A stretch of DNA of 64,000 bases from positions 5,900,499 through 5,964,498 of the forward strand of contig NC_060956.1 of assembly GCF_910589235.1 (NCBI RefSeq), written 5' to 3'. Position 1 is the first letter of the stretch. Each line of letters opens with the position of its first letter. A program made the translations under genes and the position numbers. This DNA is from Vespa crabro. Taxonomy: Eukaryota > Arthropoda > Insecta > Hymenoptera > Vespidae. Below the pieces are notes generated by a model. That model searched no databases. It was not told the origin of the DNA and was given only the letters and a program-made list of their open reading frames with translations. Of this stretch, positions 36,417 to 49,627 are shown one piece after another.

Positions 36417-39343
36417 CTATTCTTTGTCTTTTGTATGAAGACGCATGTGTTTCTTTAAATTATCCAATCTGTTACAGCGACGATCGCAAAAATCACATTG
36501 ATAAGGCATTGAATTACTATGAACAACAACGTGACCATTTAAATGGCTTATTTGCTTAAAACGTTTACCACAAATTGTACAAGCATATGGACGTTCATTC
36601 ATATGTGCTGATGCTATATGTGTTTGCAGATTAGTTTTTCTAACAAATGTTGCTTTACAAATGTCGCATTCAAAAGGTCGAATATTTGCGTGAATAGCTA
36701 AATGAGATTTGAGAACATTTTTGTGTTTGAAATTTTTTTCGCAAAGATGACATTGGAAAGGACGTTCATCATTGTGTACTTTCTTGTGAACAGACAAATG
36801 TGCAAGCTGTTTAAACATTTTTGCACAAATTTCACATTGATATGTTCGACCATCTTCATGAGCAGCACTGACATGCCGACGTAGCGTATCTGCTAACGTA
36901 TATCGTTTGCCACATATTTTGCAAGAAAATGGCCTTTCATTTGTATGTGTCATAAGATGTCCATTAAGATTTCTTTTCTCAAGAAATCTCGCTCCACATA
37001 CATCACATTGATATGGTTTTTCACCATTATGAATATACATATGTTTTTTTAGTGAATTTGATAAGCTAAATCTCTTTGAACATATAGTGCATTCAAATTT
37101 TCGCTCTCCAGTATGAACTAACATATGAGATTTTACATGACCAGCTTGCTTAAATCGTTTACCACATATTTTACATCCAAATTGACGCTCGTGTGTATGA
37201 GTAAATATATGACGTTCTAACACACTCTTTGTTGTAAAAACCTTTTTACAATTATCACACTCGAAAAGACGATAAATTTCTTTTGACTTTAGTATTGATT
37301 CACCTTGATGTGATTGAGAATGAGTTTTAAGTAAATCCAGAGATTCAAATTTAACACAACATATTGCACATTGAAAAGATCTATAATCTTTATGTGTCAA
37401 TGAATGTTGACTAAGATGACCTAATTGTTTAAAACTTTTATTACATACTTTACAAACATAAGGTCTTTCATTTGTATGAGAGCGCATGTGTCTTTTTAAT
37501 ACACTAGGAAAACTGAATTTTTGTTTACAATATGAACATTCTAATGTTGGATTTCCATTCAATCTTGATATTCTATTTTCTTCTTTCTTCCTGGAAAATT
37601 GTCTTCCATTGATAGAATTTGGTTCTTTTATAGATCTAACACATTTATTCGTATGGTTCAGTACTATGTTACTACTTTGATGAGATTTCATAATTGATTT
37701 ATGTATCTTTGGAATTTCCTCTGTTTCCATACTTCTTTGTTTACTAACATTTATATCAGTATATTTACTACAGCTATTATCATTTTTTATGCAATCTGTA
37801 TGACTTTTATTTTGTTGATAATTCTCATGAAACTGTTGCATATGTTTTTCATATAATTTCAAGATTTGGAATGTTTTATTACACAATGTGCAATCAAATT
37901 GTCGTTTCTTAATATGAGTTTTTATGTGATTTTTCAAATGTCCCAGTTTCATGTATTGTTTATGACAAATTTTACATGTCAAATTTTGATTATTTAGACA
38001 AAGATTACGTTCTTCAATATTTGGTTCTGCACATGTTGAATCTTCCATTTGTAAATTATCCAAAAATGTTTCACTTTTAACACTAACAAATTTAAAGTTA
38101 TTTGAGTTTTTATGAAATTGAAAAGAATCATCATGATTGTTTTTATGATTGTTATATGACACATCATCGTATTCAATATGGCACTGAAATAATAAAAAAT
38201 ATGCAATAAATTAATTACTACTATATGAATTATAATATTACCTTAATAATACATATACATACATTATCATTTTTATCTGTATCAGTTGTATTTATTGAAA
38301 TTATATTCCCAGAAATATGAGTCAAATTATCAAATGTAATAGTATTATTTTGTTTTTTATTTAATGTAACATTTATCCATTCTTCTTCTGTCCACATATC
38401 ATTTGTTGTATTTTTAGCGATGATTAATTTTTGAAACTCTTGATGAACATTTTGTCCAAATAATACATCACATGGTATTTTACCATTTTGACAACGATAT
38501 GTTGAATTTTGAAAGATTTGTATAAATTTCAAGCCTTCATACCATGTTTTTCCAGGATTTTTGTTTAACCAACATTTTAATAAATTTTTAAAATCTCTGC
38601 TATCTTCTTCGCATTTGCACACATTTCCATGTAATATAATAAAATCTTTCCATAAAATACGTAATTCTCTGACAATTTGTTCAGCAAAATTTCGTCCATT
38701 TCCACTTTGTAGAACTTGAGGAGCCCCAATAATTGCTAATATATCTAGTAACTTATTTGCTACTTCTTTTGCTGTGTTACTGTGTAGAGCATGTAAGACT
38801 ACAAATTTCGATGGTAAGTCTTCATAAACCAAAAAGTACTTATAAAAATATGTTTGTTCTAATGGCATTTCTATAACATCAATTTGACCTCTGCGGCACA
38901 ATGTTTCATGTATACTGTCAATCTCCGATTGTATATGTGCATTTTCATGATGATTAATAATAATCTTAGTTGACATGGAGTTTAAAGATTGTGATTTATG
39001 ATTCTGTAAAATATATTATGATCACTGTTGAAAGGTACTATAATAGGATTATTAATATATACATAGATATAATTTATATAGTACTTACTGTTGTTATTAT
39101 ATTTGAAGAAGTTTCTTCATAATTTATTTTTTCTTCTTTATTCGTAGAATTTTCAGAATGTTTCATATTCTTTAAGGCTTGAAAGTTACGCTTTTTCTCT
39201 TGTAAATCTGCTTCTTTTTTTACAGATACAACGTTATGATTATTCTTGTTGACAGTAAAAAATTGATGCAATGAACTTTTTATATATTTGTTCCCTGAAG
39301 TCCAATCTGTATCCACAGAAAGCTTTTTACTCATTTCTATCAT
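36417..39343 (-). CDS. Integrase-core / C2H2 zinc-finger fusion protein
   Basis: Three minus-strand exons, 39089-39343, 38242-39003 and 36417-38183, all join in phase 0 to about 927 residues. Exon 1 is a charged, low-complexity leader. Exon 2 (residues 86-339) is an integrase (rve) core of the type found in KRBA2 and SCAND3: RRGQIDVIEM holds the first Asp (127), LPSKFVVLHAL and TAKEVANKLLDILAIIGAPQ follow, and the next motif is LQSGNGRNF where active enzymes have SDNG; the second metal ligand is therefore Gly186. The later HPQSxGxVER-type block is missing, although NSTYRCQNGKIPCDVLFGQN near the end of the core is kept. Exon 3 has fifteen C2H2 fingers (residues ~409-922), two then a 100-residue spacer then thirteen, with TGEKP-like linkers. 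No transposase activity is expected; DNA binding by the fingers in the nucleus is inferred. Confidence 0.85.
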
Positions 39344-40545
39344 CTAACTTTCTTATATTCATCTGACTTAAATAATTTTTTTTGTCTTGAGTCAGTTTGA
39401 AAACACCTAACCACATAATTATATTTTTTTTTTTATATTTTTTTATGACATGGTTGTGTTAAGAAAGATTTTTCTACGATCATTCTCATTACAATGATAT
39501 TGATAGTTTTTAATGAAACGTATGATTATTGCAGGGTAATTACTGATGATTTGTGTATAACGTACCTATAAAGTGAAATTAAATAAGACTTGTTGTAGAA
39601 CAAAATAAATCATTTGTTTACAAACATGTCACTTGATAAAATTAATTCTGAATTTTGTATTCCTTTGTATTAGATTTTCTCGTCTTTCACATTTTAGCAT
39701 TTTTCTTCTGCAATACTTCATCTTTTCATATATAAATTAAGTCGTCATTCAAATCAAATTAATATTTCAAAGAAAATTTTTAATCGATTTTATAATTCTA
39801 ACCTATAAAATGTTATACGATATCAACTTACAATCAAAAAATTGTGTTGTTTCTTTTCACATTACATACATATCGATTAATAATAATCCACTTAATTACA
39901 AATTAATTCTTTCAACAAGTCTAATTCTTTTAAGAATAAAATAAAATGAATACTCATTTTATAATTCAGATCTACAGCAGCGCGTATAAAAGCTTAATCT
40001 CTCGTTTGTTCTCCTTAAAACTTGATGTTAAGTATATGTATTTAGAAGAGAAAAAGCTATTGGTTATTGAATGAAAATAAATCATTTGATCATTGTAGAA
40101 ATTATTTACACGATCGTTTAGATGCACAATTGATACGTTTCCATTTAGTTTGTTTATTATTCTATGGTTGAACTATATACATATTTATAATGTTCTATCG
40201 CTTCCTATCTTTTTTTGATAGGAACTGATACAATAGATTTTTCTTTTATTTTTTAATTTATTTGAACGTAAATTATAGATATTCATAAAAAAATGAATTT
40301 AATTTGTTTCAACTGTAAAAATATAAACATACATAAATAGATGTAGTATGATATGCGTTTTTCTGCATAAAAATCGCATGTCATCAGAATTTAAAAGTAA
40401 TCGTGTAAGTACTTTGGTCTGTTTGTCATGCGCAAATCTAATCTCTCATAAGCCCCACAGTCGTTAAATGTATTCTCAAGAGTTGACTGGGCAATGCAAC
40501 GCTGTCAGAACTGTCACATTGTAATTTTTGTATAAACGAAAGAAA

Positions 40546-40588
<43 letters not shown>

Positions 40589-40619
40589 ATAGTTTTCACG
40601 AATAGATTCCACATTCAAT
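39344..40619. other. Divergent gap between integrase-zinc-finger gene and ADPGK
   Basis: AT-rich 1.3-kb gap that should contain both promoters. A (TA)n run at 40549-40586 ends 33 bp before the ADPGK start codon. A GC-richer patch near 40420-40510 may be the ADPGK start region. No further gene is seen. Confidence 0.55.
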
Positions 40620-42394
40620 ATGGGAATTAACAAGCGACTAAGGTTCGGAACATTTTTGGCAGTACTGGCTGTTTTAGCCGGTTTATATTACAGAAATTCT
40701 GAGGATATATTACAAAAACGTCTGTCAGCTTTGTTACATGGCTTAGAAAGGATAGAAAACAAACATTCTATTACAAACAAACCTAAAATCGCTGTAGGTT
40801 ATGGTATATGTACAGATACATATGTTGATGCAAAGCATTTATTACATTATTCAGATAAAATTGGCTTGCCAGAACATTTTGATGAAATCAATACAGAAGA
40901 AGAACTTTTAAAGAGTTTTGCTTATTATTTTCGCCATGGTGCTGCTGCTGAGTAAGTAATCTTGATTTTTTTCTTTAATAGAAATCTTTATAATAATGGA
41001 TAATTCTTTCAGGCGATACATGCCAAATCGGACATTATTCGATCAATTAGTTAACAAAGCTCGTGCATTTCCTTCATCCTATTCAACAATTGGAGGAAAT
41101 GCAGCAATAATGGCACTACGATTTGCAAGAGAAGGCTGTGATGTGATATTAGCTGCAAAATTAACAAAATCATTGCATCAAATGATTCCACAAGTTATTA
41201 GTGTTGTTGGTGGTGAAGTAAAACGTGATGATGTTCATTTAGTTTTAGAATACAAAAGTGGAGATAATTGGGGACCTTATTCTAGTACTAGAGCAAATAG
41301 GTAAGTATAATATATAATGGTGTTAGAATATTACAATATATGATTATACATAATTATATTTACATTTCTATAATATCTATTAGGTATATTATTCACAATG
41401 ATGAAAATAATCCAGTTATTAGTTCTTTTAATGCCTTTGATAAAATTCTATCAGCTACAAACCTTGATTTACTTGTAGTCAGTGGTTTGCAAATGATGGA
41501 TAATTATCCATTTAGAGAAGGTAATGTGACTATATAGCACTGTGTAAGTTGTAACAATTTTTGCATTTATATAATTTTATACATTTATAAATTGTATGTA
41601 ACTCTTTATCTTTTTGTGTAAAGGAGAACGTGAAAGAATTCTTGGGAACATAAATAAACAAATGATTAATAGACCATTAGATACAAAAATACATTTTGAA
41701 ATGGCCTCATTTGTTGATGACAATTTACTTTCTGAACTTTGTAACTTAGTTATTCCTTTTGCTGATAGTCTAGGAATGAACGAGCAAGAAATAGCTAATT
41801 TATACAATTCTATGTATTATGGCAACATTTCATTAGTTGCTAATTCAACTCCAAGAGTTGCTACAGTTTTAGATCAAATGAGAACATTGTTCAAACTCAT
41901 ACGTTTAAGAGGAAGGTCTATTTCTAATTCACGCTTACTTACTCGTATGCATGTACATACTTTAGCATACCAAGCAATATTTACTGTGAAAGATACTGTT
42001 TGGAAAAACACAATGGCTGCAGCAGCTAAAGCATCTTTAACAGCTCACAGACATGTTTGTGCAACAAGCAATGTAAGTAATATTAGAACTTCATTTGAAT
42101 GAAATTCTTTTCTAATCATATCTTCAATACTTATGTTTTTTTTTTATTCAGATTGATATTCGAAAAGCATCATTGGTTATGGATGAAAGCTTTTCAACGT
42201 CTAATACTCATGGTATGAGAATACCTTTGGATGTTGATAAACCAGTTTCTTGTTGGGAAGAGACTTTACTTATAGAAAAAGAAAACATTCCTATTGAAGT
42301 ATGTGTGGCTCCCGTGTTAATTTGTACACAAGCAGCTCAAACTGCCGGCGGTGGTGATAATATTTCAAGTGCAGGTCTTGTTCTTCAAATTTAA
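40620..42394 (+). CDS. Adpgk: ADP-dependent glucokinase
   Basis: Five exons, 40620-40951, 41013-41300, 41384-41520, 41624-42072 and 42152-42394, join in phase to 482 residues (human ADPGK 497). The N-terminus carries a hydrophobic segment (about residues 11-24, GTFLAVLAVLAGLY) consistent with ER membrane targeting. Family features: VGYGICTDTYVDA, STIGGNAAIMALRFA, DLLVVSGLQMM, and the C-terminal catalytic signature TAGGGDNISSAGL, whose Asp471 is the catalytic base. The enzyme phosphorylates glucose with ADP as donor. The start was chosen as the first ATG before the hydrophobic segment. It converges with the ZNF318-like gene, 959 bp between stops. Confidence 0.95.
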
Positions 42395-43353
42395 ATTTTA
42401 TAATTCAATGCAACAATATTGATGTGCATTGTTTCATAACATTTATAATTTGATTTTATAACATGGAATGTTTTTTCCTATATCAAAGTATTTACTACTG
42501 TATTTAATATGCTTTACTTTAGAAGCATTCCAATGAAAATCAGCATTCCAAATATATTGTCATAAGCATTGTTCGATAGAAATTTCGTATAAATAAGCAT
42601 ACGTACATCAAGAATTTTTTTTACGATAAATGAAGTATATTCATTGTAATAAGCGGAATTATACTCATATAAGAAAAAAGTAAGCAAAAAAAATTTGTAT
42701 ATAAAATTTTGTTATGAAATGATAACATAAATGCCATTGCACATAATTTTATTAAGTAGAGTTTGCTTTAATATGAAAAAACCCAAATAAACTACGCCAT
42801 TACTTAGATATGCTACAATGTCAATGTTAATGGTTATTGAATAAACTAAATAGTGAAAATATATATTTTTATATGATCCTTATATAATAAAGATATACGT
42901 GTCCTATAAAACTTCTAATTTGTAATAATACTTTTATTAGTTTTTAAATTGGACACAGTAAAAGATGTTGATATACATATTGAATAATTATACTAGGATC
43001 TTTTAATAAGGTAAAATATAACGTACAACTTATTTTGGTGAAAACTCTATTTGTGTTCAAAGGAATGACATTATAATCAATAACAATGAATGACATTGAT
43101 TAAAATTCTTCCATGAAATAGTTGTGTACCGAGTTATCAGAATAATCATTCCAGTTCTGATTTTGTTATACATTTTCTTCCTTAGTACTGAACAACATAA
43201 TGCAACTCTTAAAGCAAAAGAATATCTGAATAGTGTCTAATAACGAGACAATGAATCAAAGTGATTTACCTACGAATGGCTTTTACTTAATCTTGCCTTA
43301 TCATAAAAAATCTTTGTATTTTAATGCGAAGATTAAATTATCTATGAACAATG
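42395..43353. other. Convergent 3' gap between ADPGK and ZNF318-like gene
   Basis: AT-rich 959-bp gap with 3' UTR-type sequence and several AATAAA hexamers. An open frame at 43233-43508 overlaps the end of the ZNF318-like gene on the opposite strand and is not considered coding. Confidence 0.6.
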
Positions 43354-45637
43354 TTATAGAATCGTGTCTCCTTCATCAATACCTAACATTTTTAGGTCAT
43401 CAGGACCAGGTTGCGTATCAGCTTCCACTTCCGCTTGAGTTATCTCGGGCGGTGGTTGATCCATGTATTCTGGTCCATACCCAACGCAGCCTAACATACT
43501 GTACATAGATGAATACATAACGTTACTTTCTTGCTGACTTTGCTGTTTACTTTCTGTTTCTTCTTTAGGAAAAATAATATTCAAAGCTTCTTGTAAGTCG
43601 TCAGGTAAAGGAATGCTTGGATCTGGTCGTTTCTCGGTAGGTTCTGGTATATCCGATATATCATGAGTTACCGTTTCCACAGACGGTAACGTAGGAGGTG
43701 GAGGATTTTGATGATTTGTAATAAAGGTTGGAGGATTCTGAATTTGGGGTGGAGGATTTGTAACGAAAGGCGGATGTGGTTGCATAGGAGGCCGCAAAAC
43801 TTGATGAGGTGAAAAACGTGGTGCTGTTTGCATAAACGGCGGTGGAGTAGACATAAATGGAGGTGGCATAGGTCTACTTGGAGTAAATGTTGGCCTATTT
43901 TGTATATGTTGTTGTTGGGGCTGCTGCTGTTGCTGTTGCTGTTGTTGTTGTTGCTGTGGTTGTGGCTGTGCTTGTGACGTTGGTTGTTGTTGCGATTGTG
44001 GTTGTTGCTGTTGTTGTTGTTGTTGATTTGAAGGGAATGGTGGTGGTGGCCGATTTAAAGGTGGAGGAGGATGAGAAGGTACTGTCACTTTTGTTGTACT
44101 TTGTGTTTGTTTTTGTTGCTCTATTATTGGTTGCTCAATAACAGTTTCTTCAGATTGATCTTCGATCTCCATATCGACAACTTGTTGGGTCGGTTTCGAT
44201 TCATTTAAAACAGGTGGAGGCGGGGCAACTAATATCTTCATTGGTGGAGTCTTATTCGCTTGATTTGCATTATTGTTTAAATTAACCGGTGTTGCCAATT
44301 TTGTTATATGTACCACTCCGGGTGGATTTATTATTTCATTGGGAACTTTGGGAGTATCTTCAAATTTGCTTTGTTGATAAGGCAATGGAGCAATATCTTT
44401 TTCAGGTAACTTCGGTTCTTCGGTTTTCTTTTTGAATAGCGGTAATCTACCAATAAAAGGTAATTTACCTTTTGCCACCTGTGCTGACTTTTTAGATTGA
44501 ACACCACCTTTTTTTGATTTAGAAGCCGATTCATTTGTTTTTTTCTCAAATTTCGATTCGTCATTTGATGAATTATCATCTCTTCTATCTTTATCATATT
44601 TTTCATAATTTCTTTTTGGACTATCGCGCCAACTTCTTTCTCGTCTCGGTGATTCATTTACATCTCGCTTTCGTCTATCCTCATAATAATCTCTTTCCCT
44701 GTCTCTTTCGCGATCTCTTTCCCTATCCCTATCTCGATCTCTTCCTCGTCTTCTGTCATACCTACTATATCGATCATATTTATCTTCTCTTCTATCATAT
44801 TTACGATCGCGATCATCTTTATACCTATCTCTCTCGCGTTCTCTTTCTTCTTCTTTTTCAGTGCTTTTGCTTTCCGATGGTTTAAGAGTCATATTTACCT
44901 GTTGTTTTGTCCAAAAGCCCATGTGTGGTTTAGGCATCTCTTCTGGTTTTGGTAATTCAATTGGTTTGCTCGGTAGAGGTTGTACTTTGTCTTCATCTTT
45001 TTTAATCCAAAATGGTTTCGGTGGTTCTTTTGGACCCCAGGCTTCCAAACTTTCAGATTTTTTAGAAAAGCTACTTTGCTCTTGTTCTTCTTCTTCTTCC
45101 ATTATCATTTTTTCTTGACTTTGTGTTCTATTACTTATAGATTTCATTTCTTCTTCTTGCTTAGCTTTTAATTTATCTCTGATTGAATTTAAAAGTTGCC
45201 GATCGTCTGCTTCTACAGGTTGCTGTTCTGGAGTAGTTGCTTGATGAACTTGTACATTTTTTGACCAATGACCTTTTAATTTGATTCTATGGTAATCGAT
45301 TTCTTCGTTGAGAATTGCTTGAGTAGAAGCTTTCATTTTATTTCTCATAGCAACACGTATACTCTTGGACATATCTTGATCGGAATCAGATTCTGAATTC
45401 TCTGATTCGCTAGACGTATCGCTAGCACTACTCCTATTTCTACGTTTCTTGGACTTTTTCGACTTTTTCTTATTTTTCTTAGATTTTTTGGACTTTGGTG
45501 GTGGATCATCATCTTTTTGTTTTTGTAATTCCATTTGTATTTGTTTGTGTTTTTCTTCTGAAAAGGCTTTCTCACGGTCAGCCATCCAGTCCGTTTCCCA
45601 ATGTGGATTTTGTTCAACAAATCGCTGCGAAAAATAT

Positions 45638-45690
<53 letters not shown>

Positions 45691-46464
45691 CAAAAAAACC
45701 GAGCACGTTTAATTTACTTACAGAAAAATTTTCAGAATGTCTTTTAGATTTCAGATGCAAACTCGCGCAATGAAGATCTCCAATCCAGGAATTACAGAGC
45801 TTACAGTACCATGCAGTTGCTGCACTGAAGAACTGTAGTCCTATAATCAAATAATATTTTAATTAGCATTACTTAAACTTTAAAATATGTAAACAATTGT
45901 AAGTTCATAAAGAATGACCTTATGTTCTGCCACGACACATTCATGTCACTGAAAACAAAAATAATATATTAAATGCTGATCAACAAATACTTGAATACAT
46001 TAAATATTCTTCATCAAGTCCCACGATGTTCGCTGGAAATGAAAGAGGAATAAAAAAACCTTTATTGCTTTTTTCGTATTATCATACAAGTAGTACAAAC
46101 AGTATTAATACATATAATTTACATAACTGTAGTTGTAAAAAATGGAATATACTGTAATTGTTTAACTAATATTATTTTTACTTGCATCAACATAATTCTA
46201 ATTTTTTTCTCATATAATAAACATTTACAGTATATTTTACAAAGATTTTCATATAATACATCACGTTTACATATTTATATATTTTACTTGTTCACATATT
46301 TCTGTAGTTTTTTATTAATTAGTACGAATAAATTTAAACATGATATCATGTAAAATATATATCTTCACTAACACCATCACTGTGTATGTACGTTAACATT
46401 ATTTGCAGATATCACATCTTGATACCAGACACAAGCCTATACATGGTGATTTTAAATAAGTGCT

Positions 46465-46510
<46 letters not shown>

Positions 46511-49500
46511 AGAGAGAGAGAGAAAGGTAAACAGTTTCATTAAGAGACAAACCAAAATTTCAAAATTCTTTGAAGTTGCGCCTCTCAAAGTAGTCTAAAA
46601 TCCAGTGCATCTGTATAGAGCATATAACATTGCTAATAAATTTATTATTAGTAATCCAAACAGAATGTAAAGTATATATACTCAAATAATAATTGAATTA
46701 GAAGAAGGCTCTACCTGCCAAATCTTACAAATCTTATTACCTCTAAAAACTGTTTGGACAAAATTAACACTTTATTTTGTTAAATTTATTGTATTTAATA
46801 TCAGAAGAAAATTTATAAGCAATGTATATATGCATAGAGCTCTTCAATACATACCGGACAACACAATGTCTGTGCACAAGCTACGGAATTGTATTCTATT
46901 AGTAATTACCCACTGAAATTAACCATACCTTTGATTGGTGTTCTTTTCGTTGGTAGTCCTGGATAAAAGGGCACTTCTTTTTCTGTTCCTTCTCCATTCT
47001 GCTCATGCCATGGCATATCAACTATCTTGCGTTCCTGTAGCATGAAACATGATTTCAATAATAATTCTTAATATTCACTGTAAAAAGTTTGGTACTTTTT
47101 GGTAGGTATTGATTTGATGCATCAATCAGACTATGTACCAAGTACCTGCATATATAGCTCATTAGTGTAATAAAGCATCCACTTATAAATATTTTTTGAC
47201 TTATAAAGACATACTCCTAACCGAATCCATTTGTTCTCTTGTAATTCAAATCAATAATTGCATATATTTCTGGTTCCTGTTTTAGTAACTGATAAATATT
47301 ATTTGTCAAAGTGAATTTTACACAGAATTTTCTAAGTCTACTTGTAAACGATGAATTAACAACAGCAATGAAAGGAAAAATAAAATATTGTCACTTACTA
47401 AGCAAACTTCTTTGTGCTCATTGCTATGAAGATGATTCAAATATTCCTTTGCCGTTTTAGGGAATATATCGCAAACTTTGCACCAATGCATTTCTGGATC
47501 ATAATGTATGAAATTGTACATGGGTTTAGAATCTTCAGGAGATCGCCTTTCTCTACCTTCTCTATCAGCTTTACATTCTTTATCGGAATCCGTTACTGAT
47601 GATCTATCGGGTGAATCAGACTTTCCTGTAGGGAAGTCTTCTTTTGGACTTTTTGAACGTTTATTCAATTCTAATTTAAACTTGCTTTTTAAATCATCTA
47701 CTGTGGCTTTATCACCAATGATTCCAGTGAGCATATCAATTACATTATGTATTGACTTCATTTTATTTTGTATTTCAATCTGAAAATAGAGAACCATGTA
47801 CAATTAATATTTATTTATCATATTTTTAAATTATTTTAACAATTAGGATAAGTAAATATTACTTTTCAAATTGAGTAAACATATTAATAAAATATCATTT
47901 AGAATATATATTTTATATCTCACCTGAAGTTTTTGATTTTCTTTTATTATACGATTGTTTTCTCTGCCACCTTCTTTACCAATCTCATCACATTGTTGTC
48001 GTAAAATCTCCAGCTCACGTTGTAACGTTGCCGATTTCTTGACATATTCTTCACGTTGCTTAGCTAGCGTTGCTTTTTGTTGTTTCACTTCAGCTGCGAT
48101 GGCTGTCGTGTGATTAATTTTAAAGTACAGATATATTATAAAATATATTTGTAATAGCAGTTTTCTTTAAATTAAACTAGTTGATTAATATATCATAAAT
48201 ATATGAAGGATTACTTAAAGTATTTGTTTGTAATATAATCCATTATAAAAAGAGAATAATGTTAAAATCAATTCTGTATTAATGTTAAAATCAACTTCTT
48301 GTTTTAAATACATTTCAAACTTTTTGCATTTATTAGTATATTATTATCTTATATCATACCTTCTTTTTTTACATCCTCAGGTCTTGCTAAAGATGTTACT
48401 AAACTAGAAGATCCACTATCCACAGCTCGTGATGATTCTTGCTGCGTTGTCAATGTAGGAGGTGGTGGTGGTTGTTGGTTGTTATATGGTACCTGATTTC
48501 CTTGCCAATTCGGTGGAGGATAATCCTAACAGAATTAATATGTTCATTCAATTTCAAATACATGAATGGTGCTTCTTTTAACCCTTACCTTTACTTGTCC
48601 ACATTCAAATCAGAACTTTGGATAATACATGGAAGATTCTTGAAGATGAATCATCAGGTCAATTATAGTCGTTTCCGATGTTGTTACCAATAAAATAAAT
48701 AACGCGAATGTTATACTTACTGATGGAGCTGCAGAGCTTGCAGTATAAAAGAAGAAAAATGGTGTATCATTTTTCGACACACTATCGTTTCCAAATCGCG
48801 TAATAATATAATGATTCGCGTATATAAAAAAGTATCATTAATTATACATGAGCTTTAGAAAACCCATATACATCTTAAACATCTTGATATAGAACTTATT
48901 TATATCACAGTGTTAAGATAATTAATATAATATTTTACTACAAAATCGAACATAAAATCACACAATCATCCAACATTGCAATCATAAGTTATACATCTAT
49001 TTTCTAATGCAATTATGCGTACTAAATTAAAAAGATATTATTCTTTTCCAATTAACTTACACTGCGATAACTAGTTGGTTGCTGATAGCTGTAATCATAG
49101 CCTTGCCCATAATTATAGTTGTAATTATTGTATCCTTGATTATATGCAGGTAAAGGTGGTGGTGGTTGACTTGTATTCGGAGGTGGAGGTGCCTGTAATA
49201 ATAATATATTAATGATTTTTTTTTAATAAATATATTTTTAAGCTATCTACTAATATTAGATATGTGACTATGTTGTGAGAAACTTAGATTTATGTTAACA
49301 AATAATAGTATGATAAATATATTTTACCTGATATTGATTATGAACGGCAGGAACATAACCACTAGTACCAGCAGAATTAGCAGCTGCACTTTGGGATTGT
49401 GAAGATGTTGTTTGTTGTTTCCATTCTTGTTGTGAACGATTTGCTTCTTTCCTTCTTCGATCTCTAGAACTTGAACGTGATCTTCTATCTCTTGATCTAG

Positions 49501-49627
49501 ATCGTCGATATCTGGATCGTCTGGGAGATGGAGATCTATCATACTTTCTTGATCGTCTTCTATGTGATGAATCATCTGAATCAGCACTGGGGCTTCTAGG
49601 ACCTTTACGTCTAGATTCTTGCTCCAT
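43354..49627 (-). CDS. Zinc finger protein 318-like, matrin-type, Pro/Gln-rich
   Basis: Eight minus-strand exons join in phase: 49328-49627, 49061-49192, 48360-48525, 47924-48102, 47399-47779, 46929-47034, 45722-45840 and 43354-45624, about 1217 residues. The N-terminus is RS-rich (SPSPRRSRYRRSRSRDRRSR), then Pro/Tyr-rich, a coiled coil (KQREEYVKKSATLQRELEIL), and two matrin-type zinc fingers: MHWCKVCDIFPKTAKEYLNH and AWYCKLCNSWIGDLHCASLH, followed by SKRHSENF. The large last exon has an SKKSKKNKKKSKK stretch, Arg-Asp/Arg-Glu dipeptide repeats, GPKEPPKPFWIKK, and a Pro- and polyGln-rich tail. The finger pair and their downstream blocks match vertebrate ZNF318, a nuclear, androgen-receptor-linked protein; in insects the role is not known. 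Intron 7 (45625-45721) is half a pure T50 run on the plus strand. A possible extra small exon near 48725 is uncertain. Confidence 0.85.
45641..45690. repeat. T50 homopolymer in ZNF318-like intron 7
   Basis: Fifty consecutive T on the plus strand (poly-A in the sense of the gene), occupying half of a 97-nt intron. Length may be inexact because homopolymers are error-prone. Confidence 0.95.
46469..46524. repeat. (GA)n microsatellite in ZNF318-like intron 6
   Basis: About 27 GA units with a GGGAGG interruption, intronic. Confidence 0.95.

Noticed and set aside
37486..37680. Plus-strand frame opposite the zinc fingers
   Set aside because: Shadow of the C2H2 coding strand.
38230..38976. Integrase-like frame as a separate intact transposon gene
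   Set aside because: No terminal repeats or other pol domains lie nearby, the second catalytic Asp is Gly, and a clean donor and acceptor link it in phase to the zinc-finger exon.
43887..44141. Ala/Val-rich plus-strand frame
   Set aside because: Antisense of the polyGln/Pro-rich tail of the ZNF318-like protein.
43354..45693. A 779-residue protein starting with a poly-Lys leader as a separate gene
   Set aside because: The poly-Lys start is the translated A50 tract of an intron. The exon starts at 45624 after a proper acceptor and continues in phase from the upstream exons of the ZNF318-like gene.
46386..46598. Arg-Glu repeat protein on the plus strand
   Set aside because: Translation of a (GA)n microsatellite inside an intron of the ZNF318-like gene.
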